This document shows, in pieces, positions 7,361-16,765 of a stretch of 64,000 bases of DNA. How positions within the stretch are numbered: the stretch's first letter is position 1; the number at the start of each line of letters is the position of its first letter. Made by a program: the position numbers and the translations under genes. The notes below the pieces were generated by a model, which ran no database searches, was not told where the DNA came from, and saw nothing but the letters and a program-made list of their open reading frames with translations. The stretch is from Rhodococcus sp. IEGM 1409 (GTDB taxonomy: Bacteria > Actinomycetota > Actinomycetes > Mycobacteriales > Mycobacteriaceae): contig NZ_JASHKN010000003.1 in the NCBI RefSeq assembly GCF_030056735.1, forward strand, positions 186,001-250,000. The letters run 5' to 3'.

Positions 7361-8220
7361 TGACGCTTCAGCACTTTCTCGATCGCAGCGCGAGTAGGCG
7401 ACGACACCGAAGCGCCGCGAACCGTCGTCGCCAGGCTTCCCGCCGTGGCAGCGAACTGCAGGGCGCGTTCATGGTCCTGCACCCACTCCACGGCGAAGGC
7501 CCCGGTGAAGGCATCGCCTGCGCCGGTTGTATCCACGGGTGTCACGGCCGGGGAATCGGCGTGGACGGTCTCATCACCGGACCGAAGGTCCGCGCCGCCT
7601 GCCCCGAGCGTCGTGACGAGGTATCGGACGTGACCGGTGCCCGCGGCCAACTGCTCCGACTCGGTCTGGTTGACGATCAGGATGTCGACAGACTCGATCA
7701 GTGCGCCCGGAAGGTCTTGCACCGGCGAAGGATTGAGGATGACGGTTGTTCCGTTGGCGCGTGCGTGCCGGGCCGCTGCGGTGACCGTGTCGAGGGGTAT
7801 TTCGAGTTGGCACAGGAGAACGTCAGCGTGTGCGATCGCGTCGAGGTCTGCGTCGGACAACGAGGTGACCGAGGAATTGGCGCCTGGGACGACGATGATG
7901 TTGTTCTCCGCGTCCTCGCTGACGGTGATGGCGGCAACGCCACTCGGGCCGTCGACACTACGTAGCAATGCGGTGTCGACGCCGGCGTCCTCGAGCGTGT
8001 CTCGCAACTGGGTGCCGAAACTGTCTTCGCCGACCGCTCCGATGAACGAAACGTCGCCTCCTGCCTTCGCGGCGGCGATGGCCTGATTACTGCCTTTGCC
8101 TCCCGCCGTGGTGGCAAAGGCAGTGCCGAGCAGCGTTTCTCCTGGAGCGGGAAATCTGGACACTGAGGTGATCAGGTCCATGTTGATACTGCCGACGACG
8201 ACGATTCGAGGCGTGCTCAT
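7354..8220 (-). CDS. rbsK: Ribokinase-like PfkB-family sugar kinase
   Basis: A 288-residue cytosolic kinase of the PfkB family, predicted to phosphorylate ribose (or a related sugar or nucleoside) with ATP. The N-terminal VVVGSINMDL and TTAGGKGSNQAIAAA signatures and the C-terminal DTTGAGDAFTGAF with the catalytic aspartate are intact. Its ATG overlaps the stop of the upstream transporter gene by four bases (ATGA), so the two are translationally coupled and the transporter probably brings in the substrate or a related metabolite. Ribose is inferred from family resemblance only. Confidence 0.85.
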   Translation of the reverse strand: MSTPRIVVVGSINMDLITSVSRFPAPGETLLGTAFATTAGGKGSNQAIAAAKAGGDVSFIGAVGEDSFGTQLRDTLEDAGVDTALLRSVDGPSGVAAITVSEDAENNIIVVPGANSSVTSLSDADLDAIAHADVLLCQLEIPLDTVTAAARHARANGTTVILNPSPVQDLPGALIESVDILIVNQTESEQLAAGTGHVRYLVTTLGAGGADLRSGDETVHADSPAVTPVDTTGAGDAFTGAFAVEWVQDHERALQFAATAGSLATTVRGASVSSPTRAAIEKVLKRQA

Positions 8221-9659
8221 ACCTCGAGGTTATCGGCCTTCATTCTCTTTCGGCGAACCTTGCGGATGATCCGACGTGCTTCCTCGTCGGTGGCGACGGA
8301 GGGCGGCGAACCGTCGAGTGGTTTGCGCGCCGTCTCGGGGATGAGCAGTACCGCGATGCCGCCGATCACTGCCGCGATCATCATGTACATCGGCGCGACC
8401 AGGTTGCTGCCCGTTGCACTTTCGAGGGCGGTCAGCACCAGGGGAGTGGTTCCGCCGAAGATGGAGACCGCGAGGTTGTATCCGATTGCCAAGCCGCCGT
8501 ATCTGATTCCGGTCGGGAACAGTGCGGGCAGCACGGACGGGAACACTCCGACGAACAGCAGGAGCAATCCGCCGAGAATTGCGAGTCCCAGGAAGACCGT
8601 CACGTAGTTGCCGACGCCGATCAACAGGTATGCGGGCAGGGAAAGGACGAAGAATCCGATGAACCCGCTGAGCAGTAATGGTTTACGCCCGACTCGGTCC
8701 GAGAACTTTCCGACGTAGCTGATTCCCATCATCATCACGATCATGACGATGATCATCAGAATGAGTCCGTGGGATTCGTCGTAACCCAACGTGTTGGTCA
8801 AGTACGTCGGCATGTAACTGAGCAGGCCGTAGTGAGCGATGTTGTACGTGGCCACGAGAACGATGCACAGAACGAGCGGTCGCCAGTTGTCGACGAGAGT
8901 TTCGCGCAGCTTCTTGCCGGTGGATTCGTCTGCGAGGGAGCGCTCTTCGGCCTGCTCCATCATCTGGAACGCGGGGGTTTCTTCCAAGCGCAGACGGAGG
9001 TACAGGCCGATGAGACCCAGCGGTCCGGCAATGAGGAAGGGGATGCGCCAGCCCCACTGGAGGAGGTCCTCGGCGCTGACGACGGTCTGGATGATCGTGA
9101 CGATGCCCGCTGCCGCCACATATCCTGCCAGGGTGCCGAATTCGAGGAAGCTGGCGAAGAAGCCGCGCCGCTTGTCCGGCGCGTATTCAGCGACAAACGT
9201 ACTGGCCCCGCCGTATTCGCCGCCGGTGGAAAAGCCCTGCAGTAGGCGTAGGAGTACCAGCAGGATCGGGGCGGCGATACCGATGGATTCGTAGCTCGGG
9301 ATGAGGCCGATGGCGAAGGTACTGCCCGCCATCAGAATGATGGTGGTGGCCAGGACTTTCTTGCGTCCGATGCGGTCACCGAGTGGGCCGAAGAACAATC
9401 CGCCGAGGGGGCGGACGATGAAGGCTGCCGCAAAAATTGCAAAGGTCGAGAGGAGTTGAGCGCTGCCGCTCGCGTCCGGGAAGAACACTTTTCCGATAGT
9501 GGTAGCTAGATATGCGTAAACGCCGAAATCGAACCACTCCATGGCATTTCCGAGCATCGTCGCCTTGACCGCGCGCTTGACGGACGCATTGTCGGTGACG
9601 CAGACATCGGGTGATTCGGCCACTTCGAGAGCGCTGATCGAGTTCTCTGGTGTAGTCAT
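8217..9659 (-). CDS. MFS transporter, metabolite:H+ symporter family
   Basis: A 480-residue integral membrane protein with 12 predicted helices. It has the MHS-family signatures GNAMEWFDFGVYAYLA at the first helix, DRIGRKKVL between helices 2 and 3, and GFSTGGEYGGASTFVAEYAP. It resembles ProP-type proline/betaine and dicarboxylate symporters. The start at 9659 (MTTPEN) follows GGGGAG by 8 bases, and an in-frame TTG lies 21 bases further up. It forms a two-gene operon with the ribokinase. The substrate is unknown; compatible-solute import would fit the nearby ectoine genes but is only a guess. Confidence 0.88.
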   Translation of the reverse strand: MTTPENSISALEVAESPDVCVTDNASVKRAVKATMLGNAMEWFDFGVYAYLATTIGKVFFPDASGSAQLLSTFAIFAAAFIVRPLGGLFFGPLGDRIGRKKVLATTIILMAGSTFAIGLIPSYESIGIAAPILLVLLRLLQGFSTGGEYGGASTFVAEYAPDKRRGFFASFLEFGTLAGYVAAAGIVTIIQTVVSAEDLLQWGWRIPFLIAGPLGLIGLYLRLRLEETPAFQMMEQAEERSLADESTGKKLRETLVDNWRPLVLCIVLVATYNIAHYGLLSYMPTYLTNTLGYDESHGLILMIIVMIVMMMGISYVGKFSDRVGRKPLLLSGFIGFFVLSLPAYLLIGVGNYVTVFLGLAILGGLLLLFVGVFPSVLPALFPTGIRYGGLAIGYNLAVSIFGGTTPLVLTALESATGSNLVAPMYMMIAAVIGGIAVLLIPETARKPLDGSPPSVATDEEARRIIRKVRRKRMKADNLEV

Positions 9660-9819
9660 GACATGCGCTCCCCAGCGCAATCATCGAACCGAGCGGGGCA
9701 CGTACCTGATGCACGCATCTTTCGTTGCCCACTCGCCGATGAGCCGGTCGGGAAATCGAGCGTCCGCGTGCCCTGTGGCTCGTTGCGACCCCCGTCGCAC
9801 GGCTCTGGCCCGCAGCAGT

Positions 9820-9844
9820 GTCCGGAGCCCAGAGGGCTCCGGAC
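9820..9844. terminator. Perfect 11-bp hairpin
   Basis: GTCCGGAGCCC at 9820-9830 and its exact complement at 9834-9844 are separated by three bases. It lies about 60 bases past the stop of the minus-strand oxidoreductase and upstream of the MFS gene on the same strand. No U-tract follows on either strand. Transcription termination is the most likely role. Confidence 0.6.
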
Positions 9845-9901
9845 TACCGGCAAGTAAGACGCTTACGCTATCAAAGTTGTGCGCGGGAGCCGATTTTCGG
9901 G

Positions 9902-11005
9902 CTAGAAGGCGCGGGCGTACTGCGACGGGATATGCGGTCCTACCTCGGCGTTCAGTTCCCGAGCCGCCCGGCGCGCCCAGTACGGATCACGCAGCAGCTC
10001 GCGGCCGAGGAGCACGGCCACGGCGCTTCCGTCCTCGACGATCTTCTCGGCTTGTTCGGGTTCGGTGATGAGGCCGACGGCGGCGGCCGGCAGCACGCTC
10101 TCGTTCTGCAGGCGGCGGGCGAACGGAACCTGGTATCCCGATTCCACCGGAATCTGCGCCGCCGGTGAATTACCGCCGGTGGAGACGTCGACGAGATCGA
10201 CTCCGTAGTCGGAGAGGATGTTGGCGAGGGCAACGGTCTGATCGGCGGTCCAGCTGTCAACCTCGAGCCCACGCTCTTCCGTCAGCCAATCCGTTGCCGA
10301 GACTCGGACGAAGAGCGGCAACTCGGCCGGCCACACCTCGCGGACTGCTGTCAGGATTTCGAGGAGCAACCGAATGCGGTTCTCGAAGCTGCCCCCGTAG
10401 CGGTCCGTTCGCTTGTTGCTCTCGGGGGAGAGGAATTGATGGATCAGGTATCCGTGGGCCGCGTGAATTTCCACGACCTTGAATTCGGCCTTCAATGCAC
10501 GGGTTGCCGCCGCTGCAAAGTCTGCGACGACCTTTTCGATGCCCTCGATGGTGAGCTCGACCGGATCGGCGAGATGACCGAACGGAACCGCGCTGGGAGC
10601 AACTGTCTGCCAGGACAGACGGTCGTCGGCAGGCAGGCTCTTGCCGCCGCGCCACGGAACCTGCGTCGACGCTTTGCGTCCGGCGTGGGCCAACTGGATC
10701 CCGGGCACTGCGCCGAAGTACGCGAGTTGTGCGTTGATCTCGGCGAAGGCTTGCGCCTGCGTGTCGTTCCAAATTCCCAGATCAGCTGCCGATATCCGGC
10801 CTTCGGGACTGACGGCCGTCGCCTCGGTGAGAATCAGTCCGGTGCCGCCGATCGCACGGCTCACCAGGTGCGTGCGATGCCACTCGTTGGGCACTCCCAC
10901 CTGGTCGCCGATGACGTCAGCCGAGTACTGGCACATCGGTGCCATCCAGACGCGGTTCGGGATGGTGACGCCGCGCAGGGTCAATGGCTCGAACAACACA
11001 CTCAC
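9902..11005 (-). CDS. Old-yellow-enzyme NADH:flavin oxidoreductase (YqjM/NamA-like)
   Basis: A 367-residue TIM-barrel FMN enzyme that reduces activated C=C bonds with NADPH. It has the YqjM-type cysteine and tyrosine in MAPMCQYSAD, the substrate-binding histidine pair in EIHAAHGYLIHQFLSP and the FMN-phosphate segment AVLLGRELLRDPYWARRAA. The GTG at 11005 is chosen because AGGAG lies 6 bases before it and the family begins there (SVLFEPLTLRG). A longer frame upstream adds 33 residues of no homology. It stands alone and is divergent from proA. Confidence 0.92.
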   Translation of the reverse strand: MSVLFEPLTLRGVTIPNRVWMAPMCQYSADVIGDQVGVPNEWHRTHLVSRAIGGTGLILTEATAVSPEGRISAADLGIWNDTQAQAFAEINAQLAYFGAVPGIQLAHAGRKASTQVPWRGGKSLPADDRLSWQTVAPSAVPFGHLADPVELTIEGIEKVVADFAAAATRALKAEFKVVEIHAAHGYLIHQFLSPESNKRTDRYGGSFENRIRLLLEILTAVREVWPAELPLFVRVSATDWLTEERGLEVDSWTADQTVALANILSDYGVDLVDVSTGGNSPAAQIPVESGYQVPFARRLQNESVLPAAAVGLITEPEQAEKIVEDGSAVAVLLGRELLRDPYWARRAARELNAEVGPHIPSQYARAF

Positions 11006-11142
11006 GGATGGCTCCTGACTCGAAGAAGAAGGTCGGTGGGTGCAACAGTGCCGCGCGCCGGAATTGTTCCCCGGCGGTCCGTCGAAATGTTCTCGGGTGG
11101 TCACAGCCTTGTTCCGCCGAGCAGTCCGCCGCGGTGGGTGGT

Positions 11143-11148
11143 TAATGT
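11143..11148 (+). promoter_or_regulatory. -10 box of a probable leaderless proA transcript
   Basis: TAATGT fits the actinobacterial TANNNT -10 motif and is followed by six bases and then the proA ATG at 11155. Transcription would start at or next to the A of the ATG. No ribosome site is present between the box and the start. Confidence 0.6.
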
Positions 11149-11154
11149 GTATTC

Positions 11155-12441
11155 ATGACCGCTGTGACATCCACCGCAGAAACCGTCGACTCGAATGCGT
11201 CCGACACCAAGGCCGTCGTGCACGACGCCGCACGCCGAGCCCGTAAGGCTTCGCGTGTCCTGGCTCTGCTGACCACCGCGCAGAAGGACGCTGCGCTCCA
11301 CGCCGCAGCCGACGCGGTACTCGCGGCCAGTGATCGGATTCTCGCGGCCAACGCTCTCGATATCGACACTGCGAAGGCCGGCGGCACCGAGGAATCACTG
11401 CTCGACCGACTTCGGCTGACCGCTGACCGGATCGAGGGCATCGCGTCGGGTTTGCGTCAGGTTGCCGGGCTACCCGATCCGATCGGTGAGGTGCTTCGTG
11501 GATCCACTCTGCCGAACGGCTTGGAACTACGCCAGCAGCGCGTTCCGCTCGGTGTCGTCGGCATGGTCTACGAGGCTCGTCCCAACGTTACCGTCGACGC
11601 TTTCGGGCTGACTCTCAAGTCGGGAAATGCTGCGCTGCTTCGTGGTTCGTCCTCGGCGGTCAAGTCCAACGAAGCGTTGGTGGAGGCGCTGCGCGCGTCG
11701 TTGGTTGCGCAGGGACTGCCCGAGGACTCCGTTCAACTTCTGCCGAGTGCAGATCGGTCGACGGTCACGCACCTCATCCAGGCCCGCGGCCTCGTCGATG
11801 TAGTCATACCGCGCGGCGGTGCCGGCTTGATCAGCGCAGTCGTGCGTGATGCCACCGTGCCCACCATCGAGACCGGTGTCGGTAACTGCCACATCTACGT
11901 TCACTCGGCCGCCGATCTCCTGATGGCCGAGAAGATTCTTCTCAACTCCAAGACCCGTCGGCCCAGTGTCTGCAATACAGCCGAAACCGTGCTGGTCGAC
12001 TCTGCGATCGCCGAGACCGCCGTGCCGAAGCTGCTGCAAGCGCTCCAGATGCACGACGTCGTGGTCCACGGTGACCTACCTGGACTGGTCCCCGCCACCG
12101 AGGACGACTGGTCGAAGGAATACCTCACCCTCGACGTCGCTCTCAAGGTCGTCAAGGACTTGGACGCTGCCGTCGAGCACATCGACCAGTACGGAACCGG
12201 CCACACCGAAGCCATCGTGACGTCCGATCTCTCGGCTGCCCGCGAGTTCACCGCTCGCGTCGACGCCGCTGCCGTCATGGTCAACGCGTCGACTGCATTC
12301 ACCGACGGTGAGCAGTTCGGATTCGGCGCCGAGATCGGCATCTCCACCCAGAAACTGCACGCGCGTGGCCCCATGGGGCTGCCGGAACTGACGTCCACAA
12401 AGTGGATCGTCTGGGGCGACGGGCACACCCGACCCGCCTGA
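11155..12441 (+). CDS. proA: Gamma-glutamyl phosphate reductase
   Basis: A 428-residue aldehyde-dehydrogenase-superfamily enzyme that reduces glutamyl-5-phosphate to glutamate-5-semialdehyde with NADPH in proline synthesis. Recognisable segments are [32 protein letters not shown], the catalytic-cysteine region [16 protein letters not shown] and the C-terminal [20 protein letters not shown]. The length is slightly above the usual 415-420 because of an N-terminal extension. proB is not in the window. The upstream -10 box sits as expected for a leaderless mRNA. The MoxR gene follows after 39 bases on the same strand. Confidence 0.97.
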   Translation: MTAVTSTAETVDSNASDTKAVVHDAARRARKASRVLALLTTAQKDAALHAAADAVLAASDRILAANALDIDTAKAGGTEESLLDRLRLTADRIEGIASGLRQVAGLPDPIGEVLRGSTLPNGLELRQQRVPLGVVGMVYEARPNVTVDAFGLTLKSGNAALLRGSSSAVKSNEALVEALRASLVAQGLPEDSVQLLPSADRSTVTHLIQARGLVDVVIPRGGAGLISAVVRDATVPTIETGVGNCHIYVHSAADLLMAEKILLNSKTRRPSVCNTAETVLVDSAIAETAVPKLLQALQMHDVVVHGDLPGLVPATEDDWSKEYLTLDVALKVVKDLDAAVEHIDQYGTGHTEAIVTSDLSAAREFTARVDAAAVMVNASTAFTDGEQFGFGAEIGISTQKLHARGPMGLPELTSTKWIVWGDGHTRPA

Positions 12442-12480
12442 TCGTTGACCAGACTTGCCCCACCTCTCAAGGAGTTAACC

Positions 12481-13362
12481 GTGGACCGAGCACTTCCCGA
12501 CACGACGCCGTTCTTCTCGACCGTCGACGACGTGATCGAACGTCTGGCCGAAACCGGCTACCTGTCCGACAAGGCCACGGCCACCTCGGTGTTCCTGGCC
12601 GACCGACTGGGCAAACCGCTGCTCATCGAGGGCCCGGCCGGTGTCGGAAAGACAGAACTCGCCCGCGCGGTCGCGCAGACCACGGGCGCGGAATTGGTGC
12701 GTCTGCAGTGCTACGAGGGTGTCGACGAGGCCCGTGCGCTCTACGAGTGGAACCACGCGAAGCAGATTCTGCGGATCCAAAGCGGCTCGGACCACAGCTG
12801 GGATTCGACGAAGGCGGATGTGTTCTCGGAGGAGTTCCTGCTCGCCCGTCCACTGCTCAAGGCCATTCGCCGCGAGGACCCGACGGTGCTGTTGATCGAC
12901 GAGACGGACAAGGCCGACGTCGAGATCGAAGGCCTGCTCCTCGAAGTGCTCAGCGACTTCGCGGTCACCATTCCGGAACTCGGAACCATCACCGCCACCC
13001 GCAAGCCCTTCACTGTGTTGACCTCGAATGCCACTCGCGAACTCTCCGAGGCACTCAAGCGTCGTTGCCTCTTCCTGCATCTCGATTTCCCGGATGCGGA
13101 CCTCGAGCGCCGCATCCTCGCCAGTAGGGTGCCGGAACTGCCCGAAGCGATTGCCGAGCAGCTGGTCAACACCATTCGCGTTCTTCGCGGAATGCAGCTC
13201 AAGAAGGTCCCTTCGGTGTCGGAGACCATCGACTGGGGCCGCACACTCCTCGCTCTGGGCATGGACACTCTCGACGACGATGCTGTTCGCGCCACGCTCG
13301 GCGTGATCCTCAAGCACCAGTCGGACCAGGTGCGTGCCGCCGCTGAACTTCGGCTGAACTGA
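12481..13362 (+). CDS. MoxR-family AAA+ ATPase
   Basis: A 293-residue ATPase with Walker A GPAGVGKTELARAVA, Walker B VLLIDETDKAD and an arginine-finger region, typical of MoxR proteins that act as chaperones in maturing metalloenzymes or cell-surface complexes together with a VWA partner. The GTG at 12481 is chosen because AAGGAG lies 6 bases upstream. The VWA-domain gene follows after 8 bases, the classical MoxR-VWA pair. The client is not known; CoxE-like partners occur with molybdenum enzymes elsewhere, but none is encoded here. Confidence 0.92.
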   Translation: MDRALPDTTPFFSTVDDVIERLAETGYLSDKATATSVFLADRLGKPLLIEGPAGVGKTELARAVAQTTGAELVRLQCYEGVDEARALYEWNHAKQILRIQSGSDHSWDSTKADVFSEEFLLARPLLKAIRREDPTVLLIDETDKADVEIEGLLLEVLSDFAVTIPELGTITATRKPFTVLTSNATRELSEALKRRCLFLHLDFPDADLERRILASRVPELPEAIAEQLVNTIRVLRGMQLKKVPSVSETIDWGRTLLALGMDTLDDDAVRATLGVILKHQSDQVRAAAELRLN

Positions 13363-13370
13363 GGTCTGAC

Positions 13371-14834
13371 ATGGCTCCCGCAGGATCGACGTCGCCGCTC
13401 TCGCCTGGCGGCCTGGCAGCGCCGCACGGGATTCCCGGTCACCTCGTCGATTTTGTCGAGGCGCTGCGACGACGCGGAATCATGGTCGGCCCGTCCGAGA
13501 CCGTCGACGCCGGTCAGGTCATGTCGGTTCTCGATCTGCTCGATCGTGAGGCGCTTCGTGAAGGGCTGGCGTGCTCGCTCCTGCGTAGGCCGACCCACCG
13601 GGCGACGTTCGACGCCGTCTTCGATCTGTGGTTCCCCAAAGCGATCGGTGACCGGGCGGTCGGAGACGTCGACGTCTCACTGCCGCGTAAGCCCGACGGT
13701 TCGATAGATCTGCAGGCCTTGCGTGAGCTGATCGCCGAATTGCTGACAGACGGCAGCGACGAGGCGATGGAGTTGACCGAACTTCTCACCGCGGCAATGG
13801 TCGAGGAACTCGGGCAGTACCAGTCGAGCAACGGCCCGTCGTTCTCCGCCTACCAGGCACTGCGCGACGTCGCCCCGGAGACTTTGCTCAACAAGATCCT
13901 GCAGGGTCTTCTCGGCAACCAGGAGGGTTCCGGGTCCGAGGGCAAGGACAACTCCGACTATCAATCCGAGGTCGCCAAGCGCACGGCAGCGCAGCGCATC
14001 GCGGACTTCCGCAAGATGGTCGAGAAGGAAACGCGTCGACGCACGGCCGAGAATTTGGGCAAGGAACGGGTCGCCACATATGGCGTTCCGAAACTCGCCG
14101 AGGAAGTCGACTTCCTGCGGGCCTCCGACGCCGAACTCACCACGCTGAAGAAGAACGTCGCACCCCTGGCTCGTCTGCTGGCCAGTCGTCTCGCCGTGCG
14201 TCGTAGCCGCTCTCGCGCGGGTTCGATCGATCTGCGTCGCACGTTGCGCAAGTCCATGTCGACGGGCGGCGTGCCGATCGATTTGGTGCAGCGCAAGCCG
14301 AAGCGAGCACGGCCGGAACTTGTGGTGATGTGTGACGTATCCGGCTCGGTGGCGGGGTTCAGTCATTTCACCCTGCTGCTCGTGAACGCCTTGCGTGAGC
14401 AGTTCTCGCGAGTGCGGGTGTTCGCGTTCATCGACACGACCGACGAGGTCACGCGGTTCTTCGACTCGAACGCAGACCTCGGGTCCGCGATGTCACGGAT
14501 GGTGCGTGAAGCCGAACTGATCACCTACGACGGCCACTCCGACTACGGACACGCATTCGGTGTGTTCCAGGAGAAGTTCGCGCAGACCATCACCAGTCGC
14601 ACGTCGCTGCTGGTCCTCGGCGACGGTCGCAACAACTACCGCGACCCCAACCTGCAGTCGCTGTCGCAGATGGTGGCAGTAGCCAAGCACGCGCACTGGC
14701 TCAACCCTGAGCCGAAGGGGCAATGGGGGACGGGCGACTCCGCTGCAAAGGTCTACAACGAGGTCATCAGCATGCACGAGTGCCGCTCGGCCCAACAGCT
14801 TGCCGACGTCGTGTCCCGCCTACTGCCGGTCTGA
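13371..14834 (+). CDS. VWA-domain protein, CoxE-like
   Basis: A 487-residue soluble protein. The C-terminal half is a von Willebrand factor A domain with the MIDAS motif in VMCDVSGSVAGFS (D-x-S-x-S) and the later LLVLGDGRNNYRDP. The N-terminal half is helical and charged (residues about 180-270), as in CoxE/YehP-like partners of MoxR ATPases. It is presumed to be the metal-binding adaptor that presents a client to the upstream ATPase. It has no signal peptide or membrane segment, so it is cytosolic. nadD follows after 18 bases. Confidence 0.88.
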   Translation: MAPAGSTSPLSPGGLAAPHGIPGHLVDFVEALRRRGIMVGPSETVDAGQVMSVLDLLDREALREGLACSLLRRPTHRATFDAVFDLWFPKAIGDRAVGDVDVSLPRKPDGSIDLQALRELIAELLTDGSDEAMELTELLTAAMVEELGQYQSSNGPSFSAYQALRDVAPETLLNKILQGLLGNQEGSGSEGKDNSDYQSEVAKRTAAQRIADFRKMVEKETRRRTAENLGKERVATYGVPKLAEEVDFLRASDAELTTLKKNVAPLARLLASRLAVRRSRSRAGSIDLRRTLRKSMSTGGVPIDLVQRKPKRARPELVVMCDVSGSVAGFSHFTLLLVNALREQFSRVRVFAFIDTTDEVTRFFDSNADLGSAMSRMVREAELITYDGHSDYGHAFGVFQEKFAQTITSRTSLLVLGDGRNNYRDPNLQSLSQMVAVAKHAHWLNPEPKGQWGTGDSAAKVYNEVISMHECRSAQQLADVVSRLLPV

Positions 14835-14852
14835 CCCGTAAGCTCGACACTC

Positions 14853-15572
14853 GTGCAGAAGGGACTATCGGTGGAACGTGCTCGACGCCTCGGAGTGATG
14901 GGTGGCACTTTCGACCCCATTCACCATGGGCACCTCGTTGCGGCCAGTGAGGTCGCCGACAGGTTCGGACTTGACGAAGTGATCTTCGTCCCCACTGGAC
15001 GGCCCTGGCAGAAGCAGGGGAAGGGCGTCAGTCCTGCCGAGGACCGGTACCTCATGACGGTCATCGCCACCGCCTCCAACCCGCGGTTTTCCGTCTCTCG
15101 GGTCGACGTCGATCGTGAAAAAGTCACGTACACCGTGGACACACTGCGAGACCTCCGGGCCTACCACCCCGACGCCGAACTCTTCTTCATCACCGGTGCC
15201 GATGCGCTGGCCAGCATCCTTTCCTGGCAAGATTGGGAAGAGTTGTTCGCATTGGCGAAGTTCGTCGGGGTATCGCGACCGGGTTTCGATCTCAATGCCG
15301 AACACCTGGCCGGTCACCTCGACACCATGCCCGCCGACGCGGTCACGTTGATAGAGATTCCGGCACTTGCCATTTCGTCGACCGAATGTCGGCGTCGGGC
15401 AAGTGAAGACCGCCCCGTCTGGTACCTGGTGCCGGACGGAGTGGTGCAGTACATCTCGAAGCGGAACCTGTATCGACCTGTCGACGCGGAGCGCCGCGAC
15501 GGAGCTACAACGATGTCGGAGCCCGCACCGGGGAAGTCGGAAGCCGTCCCGGGCGCAACCGACTCGAACTAG
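14853..15572 (+). CDS. nadD: Nicotinate-nucleotide adenylyltransferase
   Basis: A 239-residue nucleotidyltransferase that converts nicotinate mononucleotide and ATP to deamido-NAD. It has the [12 protein letters not shown] motif with the T/HxGH signature and the C-terminal ISSTECR motif. The GTG at 14853 comes 8 bases after TAAGCT (14839-14844), a TANNNT -10 box, which suggests a leaderless transcript; a second in-frame GTG lies 18 bases on. The C-terminal 40 residues (after NLYRPVD) are a low-complexity tail not needed for catalysis. It heads a run nadD-rsfS-gpgP-octT-degV. Confidence 0.95.
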   Translation: MQKGLSVERARRLGVMGGTFDPIHHGHLVAASEVADRFGLDEVIFVPTGRPWQKQGKGVSPAEDRYLMTVIATASNPRFSVSRVDVDREKVTYTVDTLRDLRAYHPDAELFFITGADALASILSWQDWEELFALAKFVGVSRPGFDLNAEHLAGHLDTMPADAVTLIEIPALAISSTECRRRASEDRPVWYLVPDGVVQYISKRNLYRPVDAERRDGATTMSEPAPGKSEAVPGATDSN

Positions 15573-15573
15573 C

Positions 15574-15609
15574 CGAGAACTAAAAAGCACGTTCTCGCTT
15601 GCCGAGAAC
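15574..15609 (+). repeat. Three alternating repeat elements between nadD and rsfS
   Basis: CGAGAAC at 15574-15580, its complement GTTCTCG at 15591-15597 and CGAGAAC again at 15603-15609 allow two mutually exclusive stems, 1:2 or 2:3. They begin right after the nadD stop and lie 38 bases before the rsfS start. They could form an mRNA processing or attenuation structure. Confidence 0.5.
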
Positions 15610-15647
15610 AATGAGTACTTTCTGAAGACGAAACTGGAGAACATCGA

Positions 15648-16094
15648 GTGAGCGCAAACACCGAAGCCATCGACATGGCACGCATCGCGGCCCTGGCAGC
15701 CGACGAGAAGCTGGCCACCGAAGTGGTGGTGCTCGATGTGTCCGAACAGCTGGTCATCACGGACTGCTTCGTGATCGCGTCCGCGACCAACGAGCGTCAG
15801 GTCAACTCGATCGTCGAGAACATCGAGGATCGCCTCCGTGAAGCCGGACACAAGCCTGTCCGTCGTGAAGGCACCCGCGAGGGCCGCTGGGCACTGCTCG
15901 ACTACGCCGACATCGTCGTCCACGTCCAGCACGACGAGGAGCGCAACTTCTACGCTCTCGATCGTCTGTGGAAGGACTGCCCGACGGTCGAGGTCGAAGG
16001 CCTCGGACAGAACCGTCCCGGCCCCGCCGACGCCAACACGGTGTTCGAGACCGACACGGTTTCCGAGCCGGACGCGCAGGATCCCTCGCTGTGA
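15648..16094 (+). CDS. rsfS: Ribosome silencing factor
   Basis: A 148-residue RsfS/Iojap-family protein that binds ribosomal protein uL14 on the 50S subunit and blocks subunit joining during starvation. Family segments are DVSEQLVITDCFVIASATNERQ, GHKPVRREGTREGRWALLDY and IVVHVQHDEERNFYALDRLW. The start is the GTG at 15648. The stop overlaps the GTG of the phosphatase gene (GTGA). The roughly 25-residue acidic C-terminal tail after the conserved core is usual in actinobacteria. Confidence 0.94.
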   Translation: MSANTEAIDMARIAALAADEKLATEVVVLDVSEQLVITDCFVIASATNERQVNSIVENIEDRLREAGHKPVRREGTREGRWALLDYADIVVHVQHDEERNFYALDRLWKDCPTVEVEGLGQNRPGPADANTVFETDTVSEPDAQDPSL

Positions 16095-16765
16095 CTTCAT
16101 CGGCGCCCAGTGCGGCGTCGAACCCTGTCCGCCGGCTCATCCTGCTGCGTCACGGACAGACCGGATACAACGCCGACTCTCGGATGCAGGGGCAACTCGA
16201 CACCGACCTGTCGGAGTTGGGGCGTACGCAGGCCAAGAGCGCAGGTCCGGTAATCGCCGATCGCAGACCGTTGACGATCGTGTCCTCGGATCTGCGGCGG
16301 GCGTACTTCACCGCCGTCGCTGTCGGTGATGCCGCCGGACTTCCGGTCCTCACCGACACGCGTCTGCGTGAGACGCATCTGGGCGATTGGCAAGGCCTGA
16401 CCCATCATGACGTCGACGAGCGCACTCCCGGTGTGCGATCTGCCTGGCGGGCGGATGCCACTTTGGCGCCGCCCGGCGGCGAAAACCGAATCGACGTCGC
16501 GAACCGCAGTCTTCCCGTAGTTCACGAACTACTGGAGACGCACCCGGACTGGGCTGAGAGGCCCGTGGTTCTGGTGGCGCACGGAGGCTTGATCGCGGCA
16601 CTGACGGCGGCATTGCTCGACCTGCCCATCGATCGCTGGGCCGTCCTCGGTGGATTGGGAAACACCAGTTGGGTGCAACTCAGCGGACATGGTGACGTCA
16701 AGTCGATCGAGTGGCGACTCGACGTATGGAATGCTTCTGCGAGTGTCGCAAATGACGTCCTCTGA
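16091..16765 (+). CDS. gpgP: Glucosyl-3-phosphoglycerate phosphatase-like histidine phosphatase
   Basis: A 224-residue phosphoglycerate-mutase-fold phosphatase with catalytic histidine in [20 protein letters not shown] and the second histidine in [13 protein letters not shown]. In mycobacteria the gene in this exact position (between rsfS and octT) is GpgP, which dephosphorylates glucosyl-3-phosphoglycerate to glucosylglycerate, an early step of methylglucose lipopolysaccharide synthesis. The assignment here rests on that gene order plus family. The GTG start overlaps the rsfS stop. Its 3' end overlaps octT by 14 bases. Confidence 0.85.
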   Translation: MTSSAPSAASNPVRRLILLRHGQTGYNADSRMQGQLDTDLSELGRTQAKSAGPVIADRRPLTIVSSDLRRAYFTAVAVGDAAGLPVLTDTRLRETHLGDWQGLTHHDVDERTPGVRSAWRADATLAPPGGENRIDVANRSLPVVHELLETHPDWAERPVVLVAHGGLIAALTAALLDLPIDRWAVLGGLGNTSWVQLSGHGDVKSIEWRLDVWNASASVANDVL

